In this document: piece after piece, positions 44,925-58,100 of the stretch
Layout of the letters: each line of letters begins with the position of its first letter
Position numbering within the stretch: position 1 is the stretch's first letter
Source: Numida meleagris
Lineage: Eukaryota > Chordata > Aves > Galliformes > Numididae
Assembly (NCBI RefSeq): GCF_002078875.1
Contig: NC_034411.1
Location: 2,374,194-2,438,193, forward strand
Direction of reading: 5' to 3'
Length of the DNA stretch: 64,000 nt
Program-made: the position numbers and the translations under genes
The notes under the pieces: model-generated
Databases searched by the model: none
What the model saw: the letters and a program-made list of their open reading frames with translations, nothing else
What the model was told of the DNA's origin: nothing

Positions 44925-47716
44925 GCTGAGGAAGAGGTCACTCTGAAGAAGACAGGGGAGCTCCTTCCCTCGGTTTCTGCGTTCAGACTTCTAGCATCTG
45001 GGTTCAGCAATTGCAGATGGAAGGCCTTGTGAGTCCCTGGACGTCACTTCTGCACATGGGCACTGGGATCTCCAGAGAATGAGTAGCTTCACATCCTAGA
45101 AACTCTAACAAGTAGAATTTTTCTGAGGAATCTAAGAAGAACATTGTCTTTCAGAGACAGCAAGGCACATGCCTTACTGGTTACGTGCTCTTTGGGATTA
45201 AAGCAAAGCAAACAAGAACAAACAAACCAACCCAACAAAACCATATTTTTTCAATATAGTCATGACAATGTATTTTTCTGTCCACCTGATTTCTTGGAAA
45301 CAGCTGAATCACTTCTTGCTGAGATGCTTTCCAAACGTTCAGTCACTGGCATGGAAAATTTTGACTGAAAGGTTTATAAGCAGCTGAAGTCAAGTTTTTT
45401 TAATGGGAAGTGACAGGCAGCTGTAGTGATATCGAATTCCATCAGCCTAGAGTATGATGCACATTATATATATATATATATAAACACAACCTTAATTATC
45501 CAAGTGAATAGAACACAAGACTTTTATTCTGTTAAAGGAACATGAAATATTTTTAAACAATGCAGCTTTTTTTACTAGTAGCAATTGTAATTGCATATGA
45601 GTAAACAAGACTAGCATACTTGAGGTGCATGCTTTGTGGGAATCTGACCTTTCCTGTAAATCTGAGCAAGAAAACAGGTCTGAGATTATACCTGGAGAGC
45701 AGACTTACCTGCTTAGCACCATTGCTGGAAGCATGTAGGCTCATAGCAAGCAACTGTTTTGCCAGAAGTTGAGATTTGATATGACATAGTTTGCATCTTA
45801 TGGAAGTTGTGTAAATTGAATTACTCTCACACTACCTATGGATTCAGAGCAATCTTACTTGCCCTAACAAATGGCCTTACAAACAGTGTGCATGGTGCAC
45901 GCTCCCCAGTTAGGCTTTCTTTTCAATCCTCTTGGTCTTTAATAAAAAGAAGGGAGGTTTTCTTTCTTTGATGGGGGTGTTGCGAAGAAAAGCTGCTAAT
46001 GAAGGAATGATGAATGGCCCAATTGTGTTGCTGTTTGTATAGTTTCACCTTCATTTGCATCAGTACCAGGCACAGATCCCAAGACTCATTTTTCACTTTT
46101 CAGCGCTCTTCTTTGGACCCTGCTAGAACCAACCAAACAAGCACATTTGTCTTTGCCTCCAGCAATATGGAACAGAGTATTTCCCTCCTTACGCTACCAG
46201 GGCCTGCATGTGATGGAAGGTGTTCCTTCTCCCCAGCACGTCTCCTCTCCTCAGTTGCAGGTTGATCTGGAGATCTGATACCTGCTGGAGGATATTAGAA
46301 GTGTACAGGGATCCATCTCTACGCTTTGTAAGGAATGCTTAATGTATCGTATCCAAGTGCGTATCCATTTCCTGCTCCAAGGAATGGATCTCTTATTTCG
46401 TACGTTTTTCCAGCAGTTTCCACAGGGTTTGGTACCATAAAAATAACTTCTTCCCCTTCCCCCTAAAAAGAGAGTAAGCACAAGAGTGTCAAATTACTAC
46501 ATAGCAAACCCATAAATGATTCAAAAGTCTGTGAGTTTATTCTGCAGAGCAAGCAGTGGAGCAGTCCCTTTCTCCCTGTAGCAGCAGAGTGATGTGCAAT
46601 CTGCAGCTGACGAGTGACCCTTCGGTTATGGAGTTTTCTTTGATTCTTCCTATTCTTCCTGTCATTTTGAAAACATAACTGCCAAAAAAAATAATGTTTT
46701 TCTTTAAAAAAAAAAGAAAAAGAAAAAGAATGTGATCCTTTGTTTTCTATATCTGTTCAGGGAACATTTGATTGAATGCCAGAAAGAGGATAATGCAGTC
46801 TCCCATTAGGCTTGTTTGCATCTTTTTCCAGGATGACAGTTTAAGTCTGCTGGCTACAGATGGCCTTTGACAACTGACAACACTTGCTGTTATGCCAGTG
46901 CATGACTTCATCGGTGTGACACTGCATGTGACAGAGCTCTCTTCCTCTTTTGCCTGCAGGAATGGCTCTCATTTCAGTAGCACCCGAATAAGAGGTTTCC
47001 CTTGCATAAACGAACCAGAAGCCTCACGCTGCAATGCTGCTTGTGCTAGAAGGCATGGGGAGCTGGACAAACGGTATGGCTGGAATCTGGCTCTCTTTGA
47101 TTTTTTTTCTTTTTTTGTTCTGTTTTTAACCAGCCACTCTGAAATTAAGTTGGCCACATTTACTAAAGCACCTTTACAGACTCAGTACTTCCTTGAACAG
47201 TTTCCAGTTCTGTCAATATCAGTCTGTCCTTTTAAGAGATTCTGTAGTATCCAGCCCTTGTGCTTGAGAATTCTTCCCAAATAAAGAAACACTGGGCTTT
47301 GCAGAGATTTCATGTGCTGGTCTACGGCCTCTGGGCCTGTGTTGAAGTTTGCAGAAGCAGTTGTCTCCTCTGAGTCTTGGCAACCTCTGGGAATGCTACA
47401 ATGTGGGTACATGCAGTCATGCATCATCTAGTACCTGGAGTAGGTTGATCTCATTCCCATTTTTCTTCTTGCTTCAGAAGCAGGAACAAAGAAAGATTTA
47501 TCTTTTAGATTTCTCTTTCTATCACCTTTGGAAAGGGCTGACAGTTTGCTCTATGTTCGGTAGCTGTTTTCTTTTCCTAATTTTAACTTCTGGTCCAAGC
47601 ACAGCCCGAAGGCTTATTCCAAAACAACTAACTTCATATTAGCTTAAAAAAAAAAAAAAGAAAGAAACAAACAAACCAAAATAATATACCCCAAACTTTT
47701 ACCTTTTGCACTGCAC
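44925..47716. other. Non-coding, with simple repeats
   Basis: Holds (TA)n at 45465-45482 and an A/AAAAAG run near 46706-46730. The frame at 46892-47284 (130 codons) is unrecognised. No exon was recognised. Confidence 0.5.
45465..45482. repeat. (TA)n microsatellite
   Basis: Nine TA units in AT-rich sequence. Confidence 0.9.
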
Positions 47717-47895
47717 CATAGAATCACAGAAACATTAAGGTTGGAAGGCCAGTAAGATCATTCAGTCCAACCATCAACCCCTGCCTGGGATCGCTCTAGA
47801 CTACGTCCCTATGTGTGACATTACCTCTTTCCTGGACACCTCCAGGGCTGGTGACTCCATCACCTCCCTGGGCAGCCTGTGCCAGTGCCTCACCA
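47717..47895 (-). mobile_element. CR1 LINE 3' end, minus orientation
   Basis: Begins catagaatcacagaaacatt, followed by aaggttggaaggccagtaag, the gtccaaccatcaacccc block, ctggacacctccagggctgg and gccagtgcctcacca. Confidence 0.93.
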
Positions 47896-49891
47896 ATGGT
47901 ATTGGATAGTACAGTACAAGTATTTCCAAGTCTTAAAGTTAGTCATTCCGTTTTATTCAAATGATCTGTTTTTCAGTATGCAAGAATGAGGAAGAACATA
48001 CATAATCATCTCAGTTTGTTCAAAGATCATCTTTGAAAGATGATGCTGTTTTCACTTTGGAGCCACACTCCTGTGAAAATGCCACTGTCACAGGTTTGTG
48101 GGCCTTGCTAAAGAATAGGAAAATGAGTACGTGTTTATCTGTTTTGATAGTGTCACTCTAAAGAAAAGTGTGGACAGCCCAGGAGAGGACTAAAAATTAA
48201 CGCCAAAAGATTTGTATTTGCTTTTACTAGGCAGAATCCTGCTTCTGCAAATCATGAGGAAGTTCCCTACAAATATCAGAAGATGGTTTATGAAAATTAA
48301 ATTGAACCTTCCCGTGTAAGTAGTTTCCCTCAATTAGAGAGAAGTTTTGGGAACAAATTACTCAAAGAAGTTGATTCTTGCTCCATGCTGTAAGCAGATA
48401 GAATTAGCCCACAGAATAGCTCTGTGATTCTCTTTACAAGATAACCTTTTTAGTTTTACTATTAAATTTGTATATTCGCCACAGTTTTCTTACAAAGGGT
48501 GGGACAGAGGCTTCAGATCTAATACGTTGGCACTTACCCCATCTGGTCATGTGGTAGTTTAAGAGATGACAAAATAGAGGAATTGCGCTTACAAAGAGAA
48601 TTTCCATCCTGGTTTCTGTGGTCACGCGGTGAGCACGTTAGATGAACACTCCCAGGGTGCCCTCAGTGTGGTAGAAATGCCATCATAGTTCCTGTCTGAA
48701 ATCCATCACCTCCTCTGACAGGCAGCAATAGATCTCCTCAAGCTGGCAGGTTTCTGGCTGGCTGGAAGTCATCTCTGTTCCTGTTGTGGTGCTCAAAACA
48801 CCCTCTTTACAGATTTAGTTACAAATATGTTAATATCATTTCTATGTGGTCTTCTAGTACAACTCCTCCTCCACACTATTTTGGATCAAAAAATAGTTTG
48901 TTTCTCATGCCCTTGGTCCTTGTAACTGGGGATGAATCCGTCTGCTCGCTTCTTTTAGGACTTGTTTAGCCTGATCTCTGTCTGGTGACTGTAAAGTTGG
49001 GCCCTTAGAAATGGCAGAGAGCAATAGCAGCTGCTTGGCTGTGAGCAATCACATTGGCTGGTGATTTGTGGAACAAGATGGTCTGTTTTCTGGTTGCGAT
49101 ATAGATATTCAGGACTGGATTGATAGTATGCAGGAGATAAGCTTTCTGGGAGCAGTGCAGTTGAGACTTGACTTCTTTCCTTCTTTTACGCTGCTTTTGT
49201 GAAAGCATGTCCAGCGACAAGTTTTGATCCTTGGCCAAGATGAACCATTAGGGGGCAAATCTGAGCAGCAAGGAGGTGGTGGTACCATTTTCCGCTTGGT
49301 TTCAACTTCTGCAAGCAAAGCTAGTGAGGTGAACACAGTTCAGCTAGCTTACTGGACCCTGCCAAAAGTGATGAGTTTCAAGGTGCCTGTTGGTTCTTCC
49401 AGGATTAAGAGGGACTATGTAAGTGATGGAGAGCACATGGGTGTTGATTATGCTGGGCCATTTGTTTGCAATTCACGTCATTGTCCATCGCCCTGGCACT
49501 TGATACAAAAGATTATTAATTTCAATGACAGTGATAGTGTAAAAACCACTCTCAGTGACACGGGGCTTCATTTAAGGGCTAATTAATATGGTGACCTCAG
49601 TTCTGAGGAATGCTATTTGCACGCAGATATGGCCAAAGAGACCAATGGTTCTACTCCAAGACGTAATCAAAAAAGTGACAAGAACAAAGAAGTTTAAATA
49701 GCTTTCCAGTGTTCTCAGAGACACAAAACTGATAGCTAAAGCTACTTTTTAATCTGTTCTTGGGACAGATGAAATCAATATGATTACTATGAAACATTCA
49801 CCATACTCTGGAGGGATGAAAATTAAGCAAAGGTGCAGTTCTGCTTATCAGTAGACCTAAAACTGCATGAGGTTGGGGAATTCCCCAGTAA
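47896..49891. other. Non-coding, no recognised gene
   Basis: The plus frame at 49224-49586 (120 codons) has fairly even composition but no recognised similarity or clear splice context. Confidence 0.45.
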
Positions 49892-49958
49892 TATAGAATG
49901 GAATCACATAATCATTAAGGTTGGAAAGGACCACTAAGATCACCAGTCCAACCATTTA
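49892..49958 (-). mobile_element. CR1 3'-end remnant, minus orientation
   Basis: The phrases atagaatggaatcacataat, aaggttggaaaggacc and accagtccaaccattt are CR1 3' end; about 65 bp. Confidence 0.9.
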
Positions 49959-52900
49959 GGGAACGAGGCTGCCATACTGTGCCTGCTGGTAAGCATATCC
50001 CAAAATAAAGACAATGGGGACCTCAATTTGTCAGTATGCATTACGTTGTTGCATTGCAATGAAAACATTTCATCTATGTACTTATATTTACGCCCTTTCT
50101 CTCCGTTTTCCTTTTGGGCATTTTCGTGTACGCAGCAGGAGCACTGGCCAAGCTCTGACAACTGTTGGTCAGCCTGTAGGCAAACAGCATAGGAGGGGAA
50201 ATGCATGGAAGGAAAACTACCTGGTTGTGAAAGGAAGCCAAGCCTGACTTTTTGCTTTGCTCTTATTGACACATGCCACTTCTGCTTCACATTCTTACGT
50301 TGCTGAGAAACCCTGTCATCTGCAAACAAAAACAGCTCGTGCACTATAGAGCTGAGTGTGCCCAGACTGTAGAGAGGCCGATAGCTGCACTCAGCAAGAA
50401 AGGACTTGCTGCATTGTTTCTGTGTGCACAAAGACGTACTTTTTGGCATCTGATTCAGGGCTATGAGGCAGCTTTTCTGCAGCTAATACGTTTTATCAGG
50501 AAGCCTTGTCGAAGGCTTCCTTGGAGACCATATTCTTAACCAGTAAATAACAAGCTGATGTTAAATTATGAATTGTGATCCAGAACATCGGTCAGTATTT
50601 TATTAAAAAATCACAGCATGCAGGATTGCTGTTTATGTAGTTTTTTAGTCAGGAGCACCTCACTCGGAGTTACCGAGTAGCTCTCCATACCCTTGAAAAG
50701 ACAAGTAGTTTTAGTATTAGGTTTAGTAAGCTTCTCTAGTGAGTGAATGTTTTACTGAGAATAGAATTTAATCCTCCAGCATCCTTCACAGTTCGTTTTC
50801 TGTCCATTTGTTTGTGCCCTGTCACTTCTTTATCAACACTCAGGATGGAAAAACAGGAGGCTCAAGTGTGGGTTCCTGTCAGAGCTGTTTGCTCAGCAAG
50901 GGCCAACTCTGCCCTTGGGTTTGCAGAGGTGCAGCCCTAGCCAGGAAATGCAATGACTGCAGGAATATATCTGAAATAAAAATTTGGTCCCCGTGGTGAA
51001 AGAGCAGTGTTTTCTCAGCCAAAAACCGCTTAGTCAAACAATCGGAGAGTAATGGACTGGCTATATTTGTATTGCTGCAGTGACACATTGAGAGACATCA
51101 ACCAAGAGGGCACAGCTGGCTCAGGGTACCTGATCGAAGATGTTTGCAGTAATGGAGCATCGCCAACAGCAAGCTGGGGGTGGGCAGCTGGCAGCACACA
51201 GACCGCTGAGAGGGGTCTCCTCCCATTCACATTCCCCATTACATCGGTGGGGGTCTTCTGCCTTGAACAGGGGGCTCCTAGCTGGCTCTAATGGGCTCTG
51301 ACTAATGACTAAACGGGAGGAAAGATGAAGAATTAGCGCTTTTGTGATCTCTCTTTCTTACTTTCACCCCTCCTTGACAGACTGTAAATGGATTTTCTGT
51401 AGCTGTCACGTTTCGCTGGGAAAATCAGCATGGTGTCTTTTTAGATGATTAGTCATCATCTAGAGGGTTTGTGCTCAGCTCTTGCACTGTACCTACGTGA
51501 GACCGAGAGGTAACAAGGAGACCTTTCAGTTGCCAAATCAGAATTCCTGCTGGGATGTCTATGGGAAAAAAAAATTGCCCCAGTGCTGTTCATTCCAAAG
51601 GCTATAACAGGACATGGGTATCTTCATTGCTTGTTGTTCAGTTCTGGACACTGAATTTCTGCCACCACCATGACTGCCTGGCTCCCCTTTAAACAGCTGC
51701 ATTGGTGCACACTCACACACGAGCTGTGTGAACTTCATGGAGAGAGAACAGTCTGCAGAACCTCATGTTTTCTGCATTGCTTTAGGCCAGCTTCCCCATT
51801 TTTGGGAGGCTTCGGATTTCCAGATATTCGTAATCTGGAATACGTAAAAATTGTAGCTTTTTGTTGATAGGAATAAAAAAAAAATTGTAAAAACTTGCTT
51901 CAGGCTTGGCTAGTAATGCTAACTTCAAGGAGAAACCTGTGGAGTAAGTTCCCTGATGTCCCGTGTTTGCAGAGAGCTTGGCACAGCAATGCCACGGTGT
52001 TTGCAGGAAGCAGGTTGGGTCACTGCTTTGCTTCTGCTGTGCTGAGGAAGAATGGTTAAGATTCCTGAGCTGAGAACACTGCTTGCTGTCTACGTAGGAA
52101 AACAACAACAACAACAACAACAATGCTTTATAATGTGGTTACAAAAACTGTCAATATTAACAGCATATATTTGGTGCAGCAGTAAGACCTGATTTAAGGC
52201 AGGAAAATCTTTGTGAAGTTTTGAAGAGGAGCCATTATTGAAAGCCCATCTGCAATTCGGCAGTGTTGCAAAGGCATTACATAGTTTGGTACAAAGAAAA
52301 GTCATTTCAGCAGTCCACTGAGCATGACTTAGTGTTGTCAGAGCTGAAAAAAGCTTATTGTTTCTGCTTCTTCCTTGGCATCTATTCCCTCTTATGTGGG
52401 ATTCTGGTGCCTATATATCCTTATTTTAAGGGATTCAGATGCTGGTGCTTATGCTTTGAAGACTTCATTGGTCTGAGAAAATAAATGTTGGCAGACTACA
52501 TAGAATGAGCTGTGTCTATACGTACAGGGCAGTTTGATTCTTCATTATCATCACTCTTGGCACTGAGTAAGAAGTTCGGAAATAAACAGTGCATTGATTT
52601 GGTTTAACTTGGTAACATATGGAGGTTAATTTTGTGTTTACGAAAGAAAACAAGTAGTAGATAGGAAATGAATACTGCAACTGACTACTCTAAAAGTAAG
52701 CCAGAAGGAACAGAACAGTGTGATGTGGTTTAGAGTTGTGCCTTGTGCGTGTCTGTAAGACGGCCAAGGCAGGCTCTGAAGGTGCAATGTCTGTTGAGCT
52801 CAGCAGAAAGATTCCCTAAGGAGATGATGGTGTCTGGAGTTTAAGGCTGACTTGCTGTCACCCCAAAGCTTTGTGTCCACTTTACCCTCCAGCAGTGCAT

Positions 52901-55024
52901 TTTCTCACTGTTTCATCCTCAAATGTTTAAAAGAGGATTTTTAAAATTAAAACCTACGAAAAGATGAAGTGTTGAAAGGAAACAAGCGTAGACTGCTGGA
53001 AATGGGTCTAGAGGAAAAGAGGAGATGAGGAGTATCTAAGGGAAAGAAGGCAGAGGGTGCTGAGGTGATGTCAGAAGTTGCCTTGAGAAAGGCTTCCTTT
53101 TGGTGACTGGAGCCTTTGGAGGTATATTTTTAACAAAAGGCAAAAGAATGCAGAAGTATTTTTTGAAGTCATGACTATTGATCCTTCCACAAAGGAATTT
53201 CTTTTATTGTAGGAAGTGATGGAGCATATTTTGGAGTCAGCATTCGTGTAGCAAGGAAAGTTTGAGCTAGCAAACAAGGCTCCATCCTCAGAAGGTGTGA
53301 TGACTCAGAAGTGACAGCAGCAGAAATTGTTCCCTGTGAGGATCAGCGTTACTCAGCATTGTTGTGTGGCTGCTAAATCAGTTCCCTGACACTGCTTTCA
53401 GAGACCTGCTGGAGAAGGCTCAAGCTGGAGGAGGCTCTGCTCTGGCAGTCAGAGAGCAATGGTTTGGGAGGCAATGTATGCTAGAGCTGGCTGAAAGATG
53501 ACAGCACATTCCAGGTGGGGTGTATTTCTAAAGCTGATGTGTGAGGTCCAGCCCATAACACCAGAGAAAGGCAGTGGTTCCAAGCTCAATCTTTTGAACT
53601 TTGTTCTGTTTGCCTAGAATTAATAGTTCTGCCTCGTCACAGTGAACAAGCAGATTACATGCACAAGCATATAATACAGAAAAATCCTGAAGAGAGTTGT
53701 GTTCGGTTGGCCTAAATTAACAGAAGTCAATTAATATAATTGAGGGTTGCTGGTTTATTCTCACCTGAAGTACAAGTGTAATGTACCTTCAATTAACAGA
53801 AAATTAGAAACATTTCTTCCATTTATTTCATAATGTAATTGCTAGTATGTTTGTTAAATAACTGAAATAGACTCAATTATTCATTTCTATTTGAACTCCA
53901 CCTGAAAGCAGTAATAGGTTTTCTGAATCAGATATATAAAGTCGCTGTGATACCTTTTGCTAAGCCATGAAATGAGACATTCAGACAACGTGAATCACTC
54001 AGCAGCTTGGTAACATTGAATACTGAAGTGCTGAAATGCTCTTAGCACCCTACAAATTGGTTACAGTGGCAGTAAATGGCCTACATTGAAGACTGCGTAA
54101 TGGAATACTGTAGATAGGTTTAATTTGCTTGGGAAGTTGTTCAGATGTTATTGGATTGTACAGACAGGAGAGTTTTGGTCAAAAACTTTGAAAGAAGTCC
54201 ATGCCCATCAGAATCCTTGTTGATCCTTGATGCTGTCCAGTCTGAGCTTGAAAAACACAGTCCCAGCACTGAGGCAATTCTGCAAGATTAAAACATCAGC
54301 TTGGATGAGTGAAAGGAACTAAGCATTTGTCACCTCTAACCTGTCATATAGCAACAGGGCTTGTAAAAAGTCAACCAACCAAACAAAACAAATCTGATGG
54401 TTCACTATTAAACTAAAGGACTGGGTCACTACTGTTTGCCTTCCTGTGAAATTATTATGTACACCCAATGCTAATGCAAATCTCCGTGCATCCTTGCATC
54501 AGTTTCCACCATAGGGAGAGTTCCAAAGAAAGGGAAGAATCCAGTGAGCGCCTTCGGAGCAGGGAGCTATCCTGGACTTAGTGCCTAGGGAGACAGGTTT
54601 GTCTATCAGCAAGATATCTTCAGTAGCTAGCAACATGTTTTCCTCTTTTTCAACAAAGATAACGGATTTGTACATCTGTCAGGGAGATGAGGTACAAATT
54701 GCTTTCTGTGTTTAGCCTGAGTCGTAACAGTTGTTTGGGGAAGGTTCAGGTAAGCAGCCTCCACACGCAGACTAAACAAAGGAGAAAACAAAGAGTGCCA
54801 CAGCAGCAACAAGAAAGCTCCCAGAAGAAAGCTCAGTCTTTTTCAGACAAGCTTTAATTTTATTTTGTAATGAGGAAAGGACAAAAGCTATCTATGTCTG
54901 TTGTTGTTGGGCAGAAAGAAAAAAAAAGAACGATAAAGTGCAGAAACAAGCATGAATAATTGTAGTCATGTCAGTGAAAGTATCTTTTTCTAGCAGAAAA
55001 TAATTGGCTCTGTTTGATTTTGCC
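49959..55024. other. Non-coding, no recognised gene
   Basis: About 5 kb contains only (AAC)n at 52100-52123 as a recognised repeat. Frames at 49940-50449 (minus, 169 codons) and 51782-52123 are unrecognised. Confidence 0.5.
52100..52123. repeat. (AAC)n microsatellite
   Basis: About eight AAC units. Confidence 0.9.
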
Positions 55025-55107
55025 CTGTCCAGGTCCCTCTGAATGGCTGCCCCTTCCTCTGCACCACTCAGCTTGGTGTCATCTGCAAACTTGCTGAGGG
55101 TGCATTA
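55025..55107 (-). mobile_element. CR1 ORF2 (reverse transcriptase) fragment, minus orientation
   Basis: Reverse complement of the CR1 RT region around the FADDTKL box: ctgtccaggtccctctgaat, ccactcagcttggtgtcatc, gcaaacttgctgagggtgca. Only 80 bp survive, an internal piece without 3' end, so it is probably a relic of a longer decayed copy. Confidence 0.9.
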
Positions 55108-58100
55108 ATACTGAGTATCACGCAGTTCAGGTGATGCTGCCCAGGTTAAAAGCAGGAGAGAAAGAATTACTCTATTGTTAGTTTTACTTGGTCAGATTTT
55201 AGTGTAATAACTCCCAGGTTTACTGGGAAATGAAGGATTTTACCACGTAGCATGCATGACTGCTGTGAATCTAGTCCCCGCTGAATATTTTTTCCTATAC
55301 ACCTTTTTCTATTTTTGTTCACTGTAGCAAATGTTAAACAGGATAATGCGAGGAACTGTATGAAGTTGTGATCTTTCAGTTGTACTTAATTCTTCTTAGG
55401 CTTCTGGTCTCTTGCTAGGGTTAGTGTTACAGTCCCTTGGGGATGCCCAGAAATAATGGGAGCTAGAGTGGAAGCATGTTCTCGGGGTTAATTCAGGTCA
55501 TCTCTCTGGAGCCAATTCTTTATCCGTATAAATATTGTTGTTAAGCAACACAGGCTGATATATCTCATTGGGTAAAAGTTGCTTGTGTGTATGGGTGAAG
55601 CTGGTTGGCGTTTAAGAAGTCACGGGAAATTTATTTGAAATTAACTGTTTCATAAAAATTTAAGACTAACCGCTGATCTTTCTGTAGACGCATGAGAATG
55701 TCCAGCATATTCTGCCATTGGCCAAAAACCTTGGTACGAATCTTCTGTGTTAATTAAATGTACCTGGATGAAGTTACAGATTCAGATTGGTGCTTTACAC
55801 TACTGGGTAAGTTTACCAATATAGTGTTTTGTATACCAATATAGTGTTATTTACCAATGTAGGTGTTTTGTTGCCCAGGATTCCCTGCTACAAAATCCAT
55901 CCTACTGAAATCCGACCTAATACGGAGAAAAACTTCCAATCCAGGTACGAACATCGATTTTTCCCTCGAACCACGGAGTGCATGAAGTCTTATAATTCAT
56001 ATTTTCCAGCGGTGCTATATATTGTAAATGGCTTCAGAAGCATCCGTCTGTGCCAGGACGGAGTTCATTTTCCACGCTGTGCTTTATTAAACGTGAGAAG
56101 CGCAGCAGCACTAGAAATGCCTGGGTGATAAGAGGATGCACTTTTTATCTGCTTGGAGCCTGACTGACATCTCTGAACACTGTTATATCTAAACAGCTTG
56201 AATATGTGACCTCATTCCTTAAATACCATCACTTGAACAGCTCGTGTTGCTAAAATAAAAGCGCTGTTGATTCTCTGTTGTGAAAACTCCTACAGACCCT
56301 CCGACAAGCACAAACTAAGCCGTACCTTGTTTCACTATGCTACAAATGATTGCTTGGTTGTAGCAATTCCAGCGTACCTGTGGTGGCAATTACAGCGAAG
56401 GCGTTGCTTGCTTGCGGTTTGGATGGCACTCGCTCGTGTTACCAGCCGACTGCCACAGAAATCTCTGCCACGTGGAGAAGGACTGGGAAACAGACCCCCA
56501 GCACAATGAGCCTGGAAAGGTAAAGTGGCCGAATAACTTTGTTTTCTTGTACTGACAAGTTCGTTAACTTACAGCGTAGACCTTCACTGAGGGAAGACTG
56601 GAGTTGAGCCAGACTTCCCAGTAAGAAGAGACCAGGATCAGCTTTCTCATTTTCTGCTGTCTTTTAAGGCTCAGAAATAAGCTGTCTGCAACGTGGGCCC
56701 GTACCGGTGCTTTGTACAGTATAAGCAGGATTTTAAAAACGCAGGTTGTGCCCTCTATTCAAGCACAGCTCTTGTGTTTCTCTGGGAACAGTGCTTGTGT
56801 GGAAAAGCCAAACTTCTGCTGGGAAGTTGAAGGATCAGCTGGTTAAAAAGCTTAAATTTTTTATTGCTATCTGTAAAAACCATTTTTTGTGGAGGACTGT
56901 GCAAATTCCCTGCAAGCTAAACCAAAGAGATAAGAACTCTTATTTTAGTGAATGTATTTACTGACTATTGTTTGTACAGTCTTTTCGGTTAGTTTGAGCT
57001 TGTTATTTCAGGTAGTGTTCCAAAACAGTATTGTGGCTGCAATTTGCATACAGTTGTGTTGCAGATGCATGTAGGACCATAGGTGCAAGCTCTGTTACTT
57101 ATTATTGTTCCTACTGACAGTATTGAAGTGCGTGCCCCAAAGGGACCAGAGGGTAGAAAGGGCGTTCAGGTAACTAACACATCTTTAATGTGATGTAGAC
57201 CTCTTACAAAAGCTGACTGTAACTTGTTTTAAATTGTGTTCTATTTTCAGAATGTAATCTGATTTTCTTTCTTTTTAAACTTTTAAAACCAGAAAATTTG
57301 CTCTTAGGTAGGGGTATTGGATAGGGCAGGTGGTGGCTGTGAAGAGCAGCACATGAGTACAAGCACTGCAGAACCCAAACCTGCCCCTGGCTGTGCAGGC
57401 AAATAAGAGTGCTTATGTTTTGTATTCATGGGCGAGAGCGTGAAAAGAAGGAGGAACTGGAGTGGTCCTTCCATTACGTGTTGCGTACGAACTCACTATT
57501 CCAAGTTTCACTGGATTGAAATAAAGGTAGATTATGTAGATTGATTTACACGTCGGTATTTTTCATTTTGTCTTCTAGTACTATGAATTGTCATCGGGGT
57601 CAGCATACGCTTGTTGCATATTTTGTAAAGCTCTGTGTGATGTTGGTGATTGCAGTAAATTGGATGTTTCTGGTGGAGAAAGACACTCGATGCAGTCAAG
57701 CTGCTAGTTAGCTGGGCACATTTGGATACCTGCTGGTGAGACAGCGGGGACTCAGACAAGCCTGGCTGGCACTTGGGAAGGTGAGGGAATTGCTGTATTG
57801 GAGAACGCGCTCGGGCTGAGATTCCACGAGGCTTTAAAGGTCAAGAGGAAGCACCTTGAGGCCAATATTGAATGTGATTGGCAACCAGGGCAACTAAGCC
57901 ACTGAGGGAGTTATGTGCTTACTCTGCCTGCTGCCAACAAAACTCCTGCCAGCATCTTTTTGTGGTAGATGAAGTCTATTAATTCTGCATGCATACACAT
58001 CAGCAGAAAGGGTCTAGCATTACTCTGATCTAAATGGAACAAAACGTGGATGTGAAGGACGGTCACATCCGAATGAGGCAAGGAAGTGTGTTGGCAATGT

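Noticed and set aside
46892..47284. Plus-strand frame of 130 codons
   Set aside because: No recognisable similarity and a T-rich, Phe-rich run typical of non-coding sequence.
49244..49258. CTCF-like string ACCATTAGGGGGCAAAT
   Set aside because: It misses several core positions, unlike the three sites that were listed.
49224..49586. Plus-strand frame of 120 codons
   Set aside because: Composition looks protein-like but no family is recognised and no convincing start or splice sites were seen; left as non-coding.
49940..50449. Minus-strand frame of 169 codons
   Set aside because: Long for chance but with no recognisable domain; the left end overlaps a CR1 remnant.
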